DNA from: Candidatus Kapaibacterium sp.
GTDB lineage: Bacteria > Bacteroidota > Ignavibacteria > Kapaibacteriales > JAEUSM01
Direction: 5' to 3'
Length of the DNA stretch: 64,000 nt
NCBI GenBank assembly: GCA_016788785.1
Contig: JAEUSM010000017.1
Coordinates: forward strand, 248,001-312,000
Part shown: piece by piece, positions 25,711 through 35,987 of the stretch
How positions within the stretch are numbered: the first letter of the stretch is position 1
How the letters are laid out: each line of letters begins with the position of its first letter
The notes under the pieces: model-generated
Database searches by the model: none
Told to the model about the DNA's origin: nothing
What the model saw: only the letters and a program-made list of their open reading frames with translations
Made by a program: the position numbers and the translations under genes

Positions 25711-28700
25711 TTATTTTTGGATGATGACTAATTTTGATTCACTGCCAGTTTTTGATGTAACGACGATGTAATAAGCTCCGTTTGGAATGTTCATTGTCGA
25801 TAGTTGTAATGACGATGTGTTTTGACTCAAAATCGGAATTGTCGCTATGGATTTTCCAGAGAGATCCATAATTTCTACAAAACTTACATTTCCTTGTTCG
25901 AATGCAATTGTCATTGATGATTGCACCGGATTTGGAGATACTGTAAAACTTGACATACCTTTTTCTGCAACAGATACAGGTGGATCTGATGGTGTTTTAT
26001 CCAAAGTAATTAAGACAGTATCTGGTCGTTTTTTAGGGTCTATTTCGACGGTAAAATCAATTGAGTTTAGTCCTGGTTTAGAAGCAGTACCATTGTAAGT
26101 ACCACCAGAAAGTCCTGTGATACCAACTAATCCTTGATTGTTTGAAATTCCAAATCCAGCAGGTTTGCTGTTTTGGTCACTTAACATAATAATTACACCA
26201 GGATCGGTAATCGTTGAAAGAGGTGAAACTAATCCTTTGACAAGTCCTTCATCACGAGAAATTAATCCAAAGAAAGAAGCATTTCCAGGTCGTGCAGTTC
26301 TCAAAGGAAATTTAATTGCCGATGGTAATGGTACCCCATTAAATAGTACAGGGACTATCGTTGCATCTTCCCATTTGTCCACTAATAAGTTTTGGTTTGA
26401 TGCATAGAATCCACCAACGTGGGTACGTGAATATGCAAACCCTGTAAGTGGAATTGCTATAATAATATATCCACCTGTTTCCAAATTGTCTAATGTCCAA
26501 TTTCCGTCTTTTCCGACTAATATTGCATATTGAGCAAGTCCACTAAAATCTCTTCGACCGTTTGGTTCAGTAACTTTATATGCAGCAACAATTCCTGATT
26601 GTCTATTTCCTGCTTCATCTAACAACACACCACGAATTGAAACCGCTTGAGCTAAGCGAGGTTTCATAGTAATGGTATTATCAGAACTATTGTCATCAAA
26701 TGGTCCAACAATTCGAGATTCAATAGGATTGGAAGCACTATCTAAAAATGTAGGTAAAAATCCAATTGCGGATGCTCGAACATAATAAACACCTCTACGT
26801 ACTAATGATGCTGAAAAAACTCCATTCGTATCGGTAGCTACGTCAACGGTTGTACCAATGGATGTTGTAGGCAAAAATCGAACAGAACCAACAATGGGGT
26901 CATTATTCAATGCACTTCTCAAAACTCCAGAAAATGTAATAGGAGTTGTATCTACTACAAAATATGTGAAGTTGGCCTGAACGCTATCATCGCAAACAAT
27001 TGTTACATCTGGACTTTCAAATTCTTCTACCGCATTATACCATTGTTTTTCACCATTTTCTTGTAGTAACGATACTTGATATAATCCTTTTGGTAGCGGT
27101 AAACGAATTGTATCTGTACCAGTTTTTTTGAATTCTATAATTTCGTCTGGTTGCGTATTTTCATTTACTTTAATTGCAATAACGGTGCTTGAACTGCCAG
27201 AGGCTCCTGCAATTACAACATTCAACACCCCACAAGCAACATTATATTCTGGTGGAGGAGTACAATCAACTTTGCGTATTTTATATTCCAATGTTGATTT
27301 TAAGGCAGGATTATACTCGGATTGAACATTGACAACCACTGTTGACAGTGGTAATGATTCTGTATCTGGAGTCCATGCTAACATTCCAGTATTTGGATCA
27401 ATGGTCATTCCATTTGGTCCTCCAACAAGGCTGAAGATTAATTCTCCTATTCCTGTATATTTGGTTTGGATATTTTGTTGATATACAAAGTCTTGACAAG
27501 CTGAATCTTTTGGTGTTGTAGCAATCAGCAACGTATCTGGAGCAAAAACAACAGTTTGAAATGGCGTTGGTTCACTGATGACGTTTTTCGACAATGTTCT
27601 TACTCTGAACGTATAAGTGCCATCAAAAATTCGTTTCCCAAAAGGAGTTCTATAGTTTTTGGTAAATAATGTTTGTTTATTCAAACGAACAATTGTATCG
27701 ATTGCAATCATTTGTGCAGAATCTGCTGCCGTACCTTTTACTGCATAAATGATACAACGTTGAGTAGCAGAATCAGAAGCTGCTAAGCTAAAAGAAAGTG
27801 TGATTGATTTTGTCGTATCAAGAACTTTTGTAGCTGAAAACGCTGTTGGAACTGCTGGTAATGAAGCATAAAAAAATGGTGAACGAGGTCCTATTGTATC
27901 AGCTTTTGCTATTACATAGAATGTATATCGATTTCCACCAATTAATGATGATGAAGTATAGGTCTGTGCTATGTCCGTAGTATCTCTTGCAACAGAATCA
28001 ATGAGAGTAAAATTCGATAAATTTGTAGTTGAGTCAGTTGCTCTGTATATGTAAAACTTTCTTGTTATTAACCGTTCTTGTGGAAAATTCCAATTCAACG
28101 TTACTGAGGTTGGAGGATTATTAATTACTCCACTAAGTGCTTTGACTGTATCAACCACAAATGGTGTCGTAAATGTATCTATAACACCATAAACGACTCT
28201 TGAAGGAGTACTGACAAAAGCTCTGTAGTAATAAGTTCTTTTTGGAGTGAGATTTTGTAATGATCTATTAAAAGATCCATAACTTCCATTTACCCTAACG
28301 GTATCTGCATTGGTAACTAAAGGAGAGTCATTGGTAAATGAATAGGCAAAACCTCTTCTGACTATAGTATCTTTTTCTCCATCATTGATAGAACCAGAAA
28401 CTGTTGCAGAAATACGAGTAATATTTGAAGGGTTATTCGTTACTGCATTGACAGGAAAAACTTGTCTAAAAGATGCATATAAGTCTGCATTATGAGATCC
28501 AGGTATTATAAACGGAGAACCTGACAATTCCTCACGTAAAGTATCTGAAGAATATTCAGAAGGAATAGCTAATATATCTACTTTAGAATTAGTTCCAGCA
28601 ATAGCTCTGAAGAAATCACCCTCACCTGATCCATATACTATTGGTCTAGCTTGGATTGCTCTTCTATTGTTAGAATTATATGTTGCAATGAAATGAGTAT

Positions 28701-29970
28701 TATTAATTTGTGTGTTTCGTAGAATATAGACACTATCTGTTGGGTCCATATCTAATTGATTTTTATCCGTTTCACCTGCAAGGATAAGATTACCATTCGG
28801 TATAAAGTTTATCCTGCGTATTCTTGTTTGTGTAGAATCTGCACCTAATCTGATTGCTCTTACCAAATTTCCAGTTGATTTTGAATACCATGCTATATAA
28901 GATGTTACAGAACTAGGATACGGAGTATATATTTCTGTATTAGGACTTGGGTCTAAATCAAAAGGATGATCAACTCTTCCAGCAATTGCAAAAAGAGAGT
29001 TGCTATTTTGTTTTTGAACTATTAATGAGCTTATATGAACACTTGTTAATGCATTTTGAGGGTCTATTACCTGAGAATATTCTAATGACAAAGCACGATT
29101 ATATTTTGCCAAAAATGCAGAGGTTCTATTTAATCCTACAACTTTTACATTTTTAACAACACTATCAGCTGTAAAGGCAACATGACCATTTATTATCCCT
29201 GCAATATACACATTTCCGTCGTTATCTGTTTCACTAAATAAATCATTTACAGAATTCAAAAGTGTATCAGCTATGGTACGTGAACGCATAAAAATACCGG
29301 AAGAGTTGTATTTACAGATTGCAATATCTCCACTAACATTATTGATAGGAATGTAAATGTTGGATGAACCTAAAGGATTGATATTTACATCATCATAAAT
29401 AAAGGAAGTAACAAACAATTCATCATTCGGAGCTAAAGCAATATCATTTATATAAAGTAACAGGTTACCATTATTCGCCTCAAACTCCATATTATAGATA
29501 GTATTACCATTTGCATCTAATTTAATGATATTGTGTGCATCATTAAATGTAAATGAAACTGAATCTTTTTTTATTGATGAAACAATTGATGGTGGAACAT
29601 ACCTACTATATGCAAGATATACTAACCCGGAAGATGTAATTTCTACATCTAAAGGTGTCAATGTACTGCCACCATAATTGTTTGAATCTCGAATTTGTTT
29701 TAACCAAATAAGTGAGTCCGAAGTGTTATATTTTGCAATATAGATTTCAAAATTTGTTACAGAAGTACTGACTGGTGAAGTTTGTAAGGTAAAATTGGTG
29801 GTACCATTAAATGTACCAACAATGTACTTATTTCCATTTTGATCATATTTCAAAATGTTTTTATATGTATAATCTGTAGAAGGAAATTGTTTTACCTTCG
29901 TATGATATAATTGTTGTGAGAACAACGTTGTAGAGACTAAAAAAAGTAATAAGTAAAGTAGTTTTTTCAT
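25711..29970 (-). CDS. Large T9SS-secreted protein with fibronectin-type and carboxypeptidase-like domains
   Basis: The protein is 1419 residues from ATG 29970, which starts a clean signal peptide (K-K-L-L-Y-L-L-L-F-L-V-S-T-T-L-F-S); an in-frame ATG eight codons upstream is less likely. The first about 500 residues contain propeller-like repeats (D-x-N-G-N-x-Y-I...). Next come fibronectin-type III-like modules (Y-Y-Y-R-A-F-V-S-T; V-T-L-N-W-N-F-P) to about residue 860, a putative Ig domain (N-G-M-T-I-D-P-N-T-G-M-L-A-W-T-P), and two carboxypeptidase-regulatory-like domains at about 1070-1250. A type A T9SS sorting domain ends the chain (F-T-V-S-P-N-P-V-Q-S...G-A-Y-Y-I-V-V). Probably a surface adhesin or scaffold; function unknown. 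Confidence 0.88.
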   Translation of the reverse strand: MKKLLYLLLFLVSTTLFSQQLYHTKVKQFPSTDYTYKNILKYDQNGNKYIVGTFNGTTNFTLQTSPVSTSVTNFEIYIAKYNTSDSLIWLKQIRDSNNYGGSTLTPLDVEITSSGLVYLAYSRYVPPSIVSSIKKDSVSFTFNDAHNIIKLDANGNTIYNMEFEANNGNLLLYINDIALAPNDELFVTSFIYDDVNINPLGSSNIYIPINNVSGDIAICKYNSSGIFMRSRTIADTLLNSVNDLFSETDNDGNVYIAGIINGHVAFTADSVVKNVKVVGLNRTSAFLAKYNRALSLEYSQVIDPQNALTSVHISSLIVQKQNSNSLFAIAGRVDHPFDLDPSPNTEIYTPYPSSVTSYIAWYSKSTGNLVRAIRLGADSTQTRIRRINFIPNGNLILAGETDKNQLDMDPTDSVYILRNTQINNTHFIATYNSNNRRAIQARPIVYGSGEGDFFRAIAGTNSKVDILAIPSEYSSDTLREELSGSPFIIPGSHNADLYASFRQVFPVNAVTNNPSNITRISATVSGSINDGEKDTIVRRGFAYSFTNDSPLVTNADTVRVNGSYGSFNRSLQNLTPKRTYYYRAFVSTPSRVVYGVIDTFTTPFVVDTVKALSGVINNPPTSVTLNWNFPQERLITRKFYIYRATDSTTNLSNFTLIDSVARDTTDIAQTYTSSSLIGGNRYTFYVIAKADTIGPRSPFFYASLPAVPTAFSATKVLDTTKSITLSFSLAASDSATQRCIIYAVKGTAADSAQMIAIDTIVRLNKQTLFTKNYRTPFGKRIFDGTYTFRVRTLSKNVISEPTPFQTVVFAPDTLLIATTPKDSACQDFVYQQNIQTKYTGIGELIFSLVGGPNGMTIDPNTGMLAWTPDTESLPLSTVVVNVQSEYNPALKSTLEYKIRKVDCTPPPEYNVACGVLNVVIAGASGSSSTVIAIKVNENTQPDEIIEFKKTGTDTIRLPLPKGLYQVSLLQENGEKQWYNAVEEFESPDVTIVCDDSVQANFTYFVVDTTPITFSGVLRSALNNDPIVGSVRFLPTTSIGTTVDVATDTNGVFSASLVRRGVYYVRASAIGFLPTFLDSASNPIESRIVGPFDDNSSDNTITMKPRLAQAVSIRGVLLDEAGNRQSGIVAAYKVTEPNGRRDFSGLAQYAILVGKDGNWTLDNLETGGYIIIAIPLTGFAYSRTHVGGFYASNQNLLVDKWEDATIVPVLFNGVPLPSAIKFPLRTARPGNASFFGLISRDEGLVKGLVSPLSTITDPGVIIMLSDQNSKPAGFGISNNQGLVGITGLSGGTYNGTASKPGLNSIDFTVEIDPKKRPDTVLITLDKTPSDPPVSVAEKGMSSFTVSPNPVQSSMTIAFEQGNVSFVEIMDLSGKSIATIPILSQNTSSLQLSTMNIPNGAYYIVVTSKTGSESKLVIIQK

Positions 29971-30082
29971 GACAAATTTTTCATTGTTGTGCAATTCGAC
30001 TACGATACGAATGTATTTTGATATTATTGAACATCAAAGATTCATTATAGTATAATTACGTATATACATTAGAGGTTCAATA

Positions 30083-31246
30083 CTACCAAATCAATTGTTG
30101 AAATGCTCTTTTTGCAATGGTAAAAGCTTCTTCGTTTGACGATGCGGTTACAGTGAGATGTCCCATCTTTCTGCCTTTTCGAGAATCTTTTTTCCCATAC
30201 AAATGGAATGATACTTCTGGCACTTTTAATGTTTCAAGAATTGAATCTGGTAATCCGCTTCCATTCCTTGTTGCCAGTAAATTTATCATTGCTGCACCTC
30301 CACATCGAAGCTCTGGTGAACCAAGTGGTAAATTTGTTACCGCACGAATTGTGTTTTCAAATTGAGATGTGTAACATGCTTCGATAGTATAATGTCCTGA
30401 ATTATGTGGTCGTGGAGCAATTTCGTTAAACAAAATTGTACCATCTTGACATAAGAACATCTCAATTCCAAACATACCAACTCCATCGATACTTTCAACA
30501 CAGTTTTTTGCTATAGTTTTAGCTTTTTCCTGTAACTCTTCTGAAATCCTTGCTGGTGCAATAACGGCTACACAAATGTGATTTTCCTGAATTGTTTCAA
30601 CGCATGGATAAACAACTGTTTCACCACGTTTATTCCTTGCGACCATCACTGCAAGTTCCATAGAAAAATTGACAAACGCTTCGGCTAAAAGTTCACGAGG
30701 TTCTTCAGTGAGAACAAAAGCTTCCCACGCTGAGCGAATATCACCTTCATTGCGGATTGTTCTATTACCGTAACCATCATAGCCTAATGTACGAGTTTTC
30801 AAGACAAAAGGATAGCCATGGTTGTTACCGAATTGAATTGCACCTTCAATTGAATCAATTTTTTCAAATGGAGTTGTTGCAATTCCAGCGGAAGACATTG
30901 TTTGTTTCTGAATGAATTTATCTTGAATTTTTTCAATTGTTTCTGGTCTTGGAAATACTAATCTTCGTTCTGCTATTTTGTGAAGAATTTGAGGGCTTAT
31001 AAATTCATTTTCTAACGTTACAATGTCACTTACTGATATAAATTGTTCCAATTCTTCTTCATTAGACCACCCATTGGTAAAATCATGTTGTGCAAAAATC
31101 CCAGCAGGAGATTGATTGCCATTTTCAATAGTAGCAAAATTCATCCCCATTTTTAGAATTTCAAGTCCTAACATTTTTGCTAATTGACCTCCACCAATAA
31201 TACCAATTGTAGTGGTTTGAGAAGGTTTATATATTGATGGAATCAT
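30083..31246 (-). CDS. purK: 5-(Carboxyamino)imidazole ribonucleotide synthase PurK
   Basis: PurK uses ATP and bicarbonate to convert AIR to N5-CAIR in purine synthesis. The 387-residue ATP-grasp protein opens with T-I-G-I-I-G-G-G-Q-L-A-K-M-L, has the D-K-F-I-Q-K and Y-P-F-V-L-K-T-R-T-L-G-Y-D-G-Y-G segments near residues 110-160, E-M-F-L near residue 262, and N-E-I-A-P-R-P-H-N-S-G-H-Y-T-I-E-A near residue 277. The partner purE is not in the window. The gene stands alone between two T9SS cargo genes. Confidence 0.96.
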   Translation of the reverse strand: MIPSIYKPSQTTTIGIIGGGQLAKMLGLEILKMGMNFATIENGNQSPAGIFAQHDFTNGWSNEEELEQFISVSDIVTLENEFISPQILHKIAERRLVFPRPETIEKIQDKFIQKQTMSSAGIATTPFEKIDSIEGAIQFGNNHGYPFVLKTRTLGYDGYGNRTIRNEGDIRSAWEAFVLTEEPRELLAEAFVNFSMELAVMVARNKRGETVVYPCVETIQENHICVAVIAPARISEELQEKAKTIAKNCVESIDGVGMFGIEMFLCQDGTILFNEIAPRPHNSGHYTIEACYTSQFENTIRAVTNLPLGSPELRCGGAAMINLLATRNGSGLPDSILETLKVPEVSFHLYGKKDSRKGRKMGHLTVTASSNEEAFTIAKRAFQQLIW

Positions 31247-31357
31247 TTTTTTTCTTTTGTTTTTGGAATTATATTAATTGTATCAATTGAAAATGTTGTA
31301 TTATACGTCATTTATTAAAACCTATTAACTAACTTATTAATCGAGTAGAGCTTATAG

Positions 31358-33835
31358 ATGAAAAAAACGTTATACTATTTTGTTATCGTCATAGCAATTT
31401 GCTGTTCAAATTCTTCATTGTTGGCACAATGCCTCCTACAACCAATATCTCTTGAAACTAAAATCAAAGAAGCTTCTGTTATTGTAGAAGGAAAAGTTAT
31501 CAATCAAGAATCATTTTGGATTGATAACCCAAGACGAATTGTTACAAAAAATACTATTGAAATTTTTAAATCCTTCAAAGGAAATGTTGGAACTACCATC
31601 GATTTTTACTCTGACGGAGGAAGGGTTGGAAACGAAATTCATGTTATTGAACCAAATGTTTCTGTAACAATTGGAGATAAAGGGATGTTCTTTTTACAAA
31701 ATGACAAAGTAAATGGAAATCTCCTTGTTTCTGTTGGAAGCCCGCATGGATTCTACAAATACGATGAGGTTTCAGGAAGTGCAAATGCACCGTTTGCGAT
31801 AGTAACGAATGTAAAAAAGCAACTATACGCTCCAATTGTTTCTCAAACAAAACAACAATTTCAAAGCTTCAAACCTTTCGAGTTACTTTCTCCATCCAAA
31901 AAAGCAGTACAACCTTCTTCTATTATGAATGTTTCTGCCTTTGAGCCACCTACTGTTACAGCAGGTACAGGTGACGAGTTAAGGATAATTGGGAATGGTT
32001 TTGGGAATAGTGGTACTTTAGCATTTCGTGATCCAGACAATGGAGGTGCAAATTTCGTCAATGTTCATCCATCAAATATCAGAAGTTGGTCAAATTCTCA
32101 AATCGTTGTTCGAGTTCCTTCAAAAGCAGGTACTGGTACTGTATTAATCAATGGAGTTCAATCAACAATTCCAATAGAAATTATCTATAACACCACAGAA
32201 ATTCCTGCTCAAACTAGTCAACAGGGTACTTTTTCTGCAGCACTTATTCACATCCTTTCGAGCAATGGTGTTGGCGGAATAACTTTTTCCCCATCTACGA
32301 GTTTCAAAAACAATGCTCCCGCATATTCTTGCTTCTTGCGTGCAATGGAAACATGGCGATGTGGAACGAATATTAACTTTACGATTGCACCAAATGCTAC
32401 AAATAGAACTACTGCAATTCGTGATGGTGTAAATATTGCTATGTTTGATGATACACAGCCGTTACCAAACGGTGTTTTAGGAGTAACCCAATCATACTAC
32501 AATCAATGTCAGGAAACTGGTGATATTTTTGTTGAAGAAATAGATTTCAGATTTGATAATAATCCTGGTGGTGGTTGGAATTTTGGACCAAATCCAACAA
32601 CGGGTGGTCGAATTGATTTTCAATCTGTTGTTACTCACGAAATGGGGCATGCTCATCAACTAACCCACGTAAATGACAATCAAAAAGTAATGAATTGGAG
32701 CATAGGTCCTAATACCGATTTGCGTGTTCTCAATATCCCATCTGATATAGGCGGTGGTACAAGGGTTTTAAGTAGAAGTGCTGGAAAGTCTTGTTCTGTA
32801 TCTGATACCTTTGGCGTATTGCGTAAAGTTCCTTCAGATGGATGTCAATTATCTTTACCTGTTGCTGATTTCAGAGGAGACAAAACATCTGGATGTGCTC
32901 CTTTAACTGTCAATTTTACCGATCTAAGTAGAAATTCACCTTTAAGTTATAATTGGGATTTCAATAATGACGGTACCGTAGATGCTACTACTGTTGATCC
33001 CTCATTTACTTTTACAACTCCTGGAACGTATACAGTTCGGCTAATAGTAACAAATGCTTTTGGTGGAAATACCGCTACAAAAAATGCCTTTATCACTGTG
33101 AGTGAAGGAGTAAATGCAGCAGTTTTACAAGATACAACTATTTGTAATGGAGATTCCTTATTGTTGTATGCTATTCCGCAAACAACTGCAACGGTTAATT
33201 GGGCTAACCCAATACCAGCACCTGAAAAAGCAAATCAGACTGTTGTCGTTCGTCCTACTTCTACAACGCAATATTCAGTGTCTATTACAGGTAATGGTTG
33301 CACACGAAATTTTTCTCTGAATGTCACTGTTGCAACTAAACCCCCTAAACCAACAATCTCATTAGTTGGAACTACACAACTACGAGCTCCTGGAACTTTA
33401 GCAAAACGATATTATTGGTATATTGATGGTAATGTATTACCTCAATTCACAACTGCTACTATCACTCCAACAGTTACAGGTGAATATACGTCACAATGGG
33501 AAAATCAAGCTGGTTGTATTTCACCTCTTTCTGATCCATTCAAATTTACTGCACCTCCTGTTTCAGTTTCTGAGATTTACACTGCTAATGTGGTGACATT
33601 ACGTCCAAATCCTGTTATGGACAAGCTTATCATTCAAGGCAATGGTGAGATGATTACAGGATATGAAATTTTCAATATACTTGGACATTCTGTAATGAAT
33701 GTACAATCAATTGAATCAAGTTCTTTGAACAAAAATTCTGTTGAAGTTACAGTAACCTCTTTACCCTCTGGAATGTATATACTCAAAACGACTCACAGAA
33801 ATGGCATAGTTTACAGTAAGTTTATCAAACAATAA
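31358..33835 (+). CDS. T9SS-secreted metzincin-like metalloprotease with IPT/TIG and PKD domains
   Basis: The 825-residue protein has a signal peptide (to about residue 23), an N-terminal beta domain, and an IPT/TIG domain near 195-275 (G-D-E-L-R-I-I-G-N-G-F-G-N-S-G). A zinc protease domain carries H-E-M-G-H-A-H-Q-L-T-H at about residues 427-437, followed by V-M-N-W as a possible Met-turn. Then a PKD domain near 510-590 (P-L-T-V-N-F-T-D-L-S...Y-N-W-D-F-N-N-D-G), a second Ig-like module, and a type A T9SS sorting domain (L-R-P-N-P-V-M-D-K-L...G-M-Y-I-L-K). The metzincin glycine at position 8 of the zinc motif is Gln here. It is likely a secreted peptidase; substrate unknown. Confidence 0.87.
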   Translation: MKKTLYYFVIVIAICCSNSSLLAQCLLQPISLETKIKEASVIVEGKVINQESFWIDNPRRIVTKNTIEIFKSFKGNVGTTIDFYSDGGRVGNEIHVIEPNVSVTIGDKGMFFLQNDKVNGNLLVSVGSPHGFYKYDEVSGSANAPFAIVTNVKKQLYAPIVSQTKQQFQSFKPFELLSPSKKAVQPSSIMNVSAFEPPTVTAGTGDELRIIGNGFGNSGTLAFRDPDNGGANFVNVHPSNIRSWSNSQIVVRVPSKAGTGTVLINGVQSTIPIEIIYNTTEIPAQTSQQGTFSAALIHILSSNGVGGITFSPSTSFKNNAPAYSCFLRAMETWRCGTNINFTIAPNATNRTTAIRDGVNIAMFDDTQPLPNGVLGVTQSYYNQCQETGDIFVEEIDFRFDNNPGGGWNFGPNPTTGGRIDFQSVVTHEMGHAHQLTHVNDNQKVMNWSIGPNTDLRVLNIPSDIGGGTRVLSRSAGKSCSVSDTFGVLRKVPSDGCQLSLPVADFRGDKTSGCAPLTVNFTDLSRNSPLSYNWDFNNDGTVDATTVDPSFTFTTPGTYTVRLIVTNAFGGNTATKNAFITVSEGVNAAVLQDTTICNGDSLLLYAIPQTTATVNWANPIPAPEKANQTVVVRPTSTTQYSVSITGNGCTRNFSLNVTVATKPPKPTISLVGTTQLRAPGTLAKRYYWYIDGNVLPQFTTATITPTVTGEYTSQWENQAGCISPLSDPFKFTAPPVSVSEIYTANVVTLRPNPVMDKLIIQGNGEMITGYEIFNILGHSVMNVQSIESSSLNKNSVEVTVTSLPSGMYILKTTHRNGIVYSKFIKQ

Positions 33836-34197
33836 ATTGTGGATAACCCTTAGCAAAAAAGCTCTTCAAATTCATTTTTGAAGAGCTTTTTTTGGTAATT
33901 CTAAGTGAATGTAACGAAAATTTCACAATTACGTGTGTTTATAACTACTATGAAATATGTGGAAAAACCTACGAATATTGTGCAAAAGTACGTGTAAAAG
34001 TGGTGAATAACGTGTTAACAACTGCCTTTTGTGGATAAACCCCGCCTTTTCCACATACTTATCCACATTTCATTCACATTGTTACCATTTGGAAACATCC
34101 CAAAAATCGGTCGTTAGAATAGTTATCCACATATCCACACTGCTTATTCTTTCTTACTATCTTTTTGCATAGCATGACAAGTCTATTATAATAACTA
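33836..34197. other. DnaA-box cluster: candidate replication origin (oriC) or DnaA-titration region
   Basis: This 362-base gene-free gap holds four perfect DnaA boxes TTATCCACA: 33838-33846 and 34030-34038 on the minus strand, 34059-34067 and 34123-34131 on the plus strand. Near-matches lie at 33958-33966 (TGTGGAAAA), 34047-34055 (TTTTCCACA) and 34131-34139 (ATATCCACA). A 9-mer should occur about once per 130 kb on both strands by chance, so the cluster is not random. The stretch 33895-34010 is AT-rich and could serve as an unwinding element. No dnaA or dnaN gene is in the window. A plus-strand terminator lies inside at 33861. Confidence 0.7.
33861..33893 (+). terminator. Terminator after the metalloprotease gene
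   Basis: The stem GCTCTTCAAA / TTTGAAGAGC with an intervening loop is followed by seven T. It lies 25 bases past the stop at 33835 and insulates the DnaA-box region from incoming transcription. Confidence 0.88.
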
Positions 34198-35472
34198 TCA
34201 ATAGGATTTTTCAATTCTATCAAAACGACAATATGGACGTAAAACCTCAGGAACCTCTATTGAACCGTCTTCTTTTTGATAATGCTCTAACAAAGCAACC
34301 ATAATTCTTGAAGTAGCTATACCAGAACCATTTAATGTATGTAGAAGCGACGGTTTGGCATTTGGGGTATCTTTGTACTTTATACTCGCTCTACGAGCTT
34401 GGAAGTCCTCGAAATTTGAGCAAGAAGACACTTCTAACCATTTTTGTTCACATGGTGACCACACTTCAATATCATACGTCTTTGCACTATTAAAACTTGT
34501 GTCGCCTGAACATAATAATATTACTCGATATGGCAGTTGTAACGCTTGAAGGAGTTTTTCTACACAAACAACCATCTGTTCTAATTCATTGTAAGATTCT
34601 TCTGGTTTTGAAAAATGCACCAATTCCACTTTATTAAATTGATGTACCCGCAAAAATCCCCGTGAATCTTTTCCATAGCTTCCTGCTTCTCGGCGAAAAC
34701 ATGCTGAAAATCCTGTTAATTTGATTGGCAATTCAGCACCTTGTAAGGTTTCGTTGCGGTAAAAATTTGTAATCGGTACTTCAGCAGTTGGAATCAAATA
34801 TAAATTATCTTCAGTGCAATGGTACATATCTTCCGCCATTTTTGGCAATTGACCTGTAGCACGCATAGAATCCTCATTGACTATAAATGGCGTATAAATT
34901 TCTTTGTAACCATTTTCAGAAATATGTGTATCCAAAAAGTAATTCCACAAAGCTCGTTCTAATGTAGCACCTTTGCCAACATAATACCCAAAACCACTTC
35001 CAGAAACTTTGGCTCCACGTTCGAAATCCAAAATCGATAGTTCTTTTGCAATTTCCAAATGATCTTTTCTGAATCCTTTTTCACCACATTCACCGTTTCT
35101 GCGAATTTCCACATTATCATCGGCAGTTTTACCTGTCGGAACACTTTCATGCAACATATTAGGAATATAAAGAATCAAATTTTCTAATTCCACTTCTATT
35201 GATGCTAATTTTTCATCTAATTCTTTAATGGAATCAGAAACAACCTTCATCGCATCTATCAATTCCGTTGCATCTTGTTTGTTTTTTTTCAACACAGCAA
35301 TTTCTGATGAGACTGTATTTCGTTTACTTTTAAGAGTTTCTACTTCTTGGATGATGGAACGGCGTTGTACGTCCAATTGTTCGAATGTATCAATGGTTAC
35401 TTTTTCATTTTTTCTTGCAATATTCAATCGCACTAATTCGAGATTTTCTCGAATAAATTTACTATCCAGCAT
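34198..35472 (-). CDS. serS: Seryl-tRNA synthetase
   Basis: The 424-residue class II synthetase has the N-terminal two-helix coiled-coil arm that grips tRNA-Ser (residues about 30-105), motif 2 F-R-R-E-A-G-S-Y-G-K-D-S-R-G near residue 262, the H-Q-F-N-K-V-E segment, and motif 3 N-G-S-G-I-A-T-S-R near residue 383. Length is normal. It starts 92 bases from the divergent DivIC/FtsB-like gene and ends at the DnaA-box region. Confidence 0.97.
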   Translation of the reverse strand: MLDSKFIRENLELVRLNIARKNEKVTIDTFEQLDVQRRSIIQEVETLKSKRNTVSSEIAVLKKNKQDATELIDAMKVVSDSIKELDEKLASIEVELENLILYIPNMLHESVPTGKTADDNVEIRRNGECGEKGFRKDHLEIAKELSILDFERGAKVSGSGFGYYVGKGATLERALWNYFLDTHISENGYKEIYTPFIVNEDSMRATGQLPKMAEDMYHCTEDNLYLIPTAEVPITNFYRNETLQGAELPIKLTGFSACFRREAGSYGKDSRGFLRVHQFNKVELVHFSKPEESYNELEQMVVCVEKLLQALQLPYRVILLCSGDTSFNSAKTYDIEVWSPCEQKWLEVSSCSNFEDFQARRASIKYKDTPNAKPSLLHTLNGSGIATSRIMVALLEHYQKEDGSIEVPEVLRPYCRFDRIEKSY

Positions 35473-35564
35473 AAGAGAATGAGAGAATTGTAAAACAATA
35501 TGTATTTTTGTAGACTGTAATAGTCGTTTTAACCCTTATTTACGTTTTGTTTCTACTATATTGT

Positions 35565-35936
35565 ATGAATTCAATACCTCCTCAACAAAAAAAGTCAGAT
35601 CAATTACAAACGAAAATTATCTATTTTATTAATAGGTTCAAATTCACTACAGGCTTTTTAGTATTCAGTATTTTAGCAATATTTTTTGTTTTTTATAAAT
35701 ATGGATTATTACAACGTTTTGTTTTGGAACAAAAAAAAGAGGTAGTAGAAGCTGAAGTGGTGAGAGCCAAATTTGTTGAGGATTCTTTACGAGGGTATAT
35801 TAAAATACTTACCTACGATACATTAGAAATTGAAAAAATTGCTCGTGAACAATATGGTATGATTCGTCAAAATGAAGAGGTTATCTATGTGAAGATGACC
35901 GAGGATAAATCTGATACCACCTCAACTGTAGAATAA
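35565..35936 (+). CDS. Septum-formation initiator (FtsB/DivIC) family protein
   Basis: The 123-residue protein has a cytoplasmic N-tail, one transmembrane segment (about residues 29-50), and a coiled-coil-prone stretch (K-K-E-V-V-E-A-E-V-V-R-A) ending in T-L-E-I-E-K-I-A-R-E-Q-Y-G-M-I-R-Q-N-E-E-V-I-Y. The R-E-x-Y-G-M-I-R-x-x-E-x-V-I-x pattern is the FtsB/DivIC signature of the divisome FtsB-FtsL-FtsQ complex. ATG 35565 is chosen over an in-frame TTG at 35547. The motif T-A-T-T-T-T-T-G at 35503-35510 fits the Bacteroidota TAnnTTTG promoter element upstream. Confidence 0.88.
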   Translation: MNSIPPQQKKSDQLQTKIIYFINRFKFTTGFLVFSILAIFFVFYKYGLLQRFVLEQKKEVVEAEVVRAKFVEDSLRGYIKILTYDTLEIEKIAREQYGMIRQNEEVIYVKMTEDKSDTTSTVE

Positions 35937-35987
35937 TAGCAACTATTTACTTTCGTCTTTTGTTTCACTTTTTTATAAGCCTAATTT

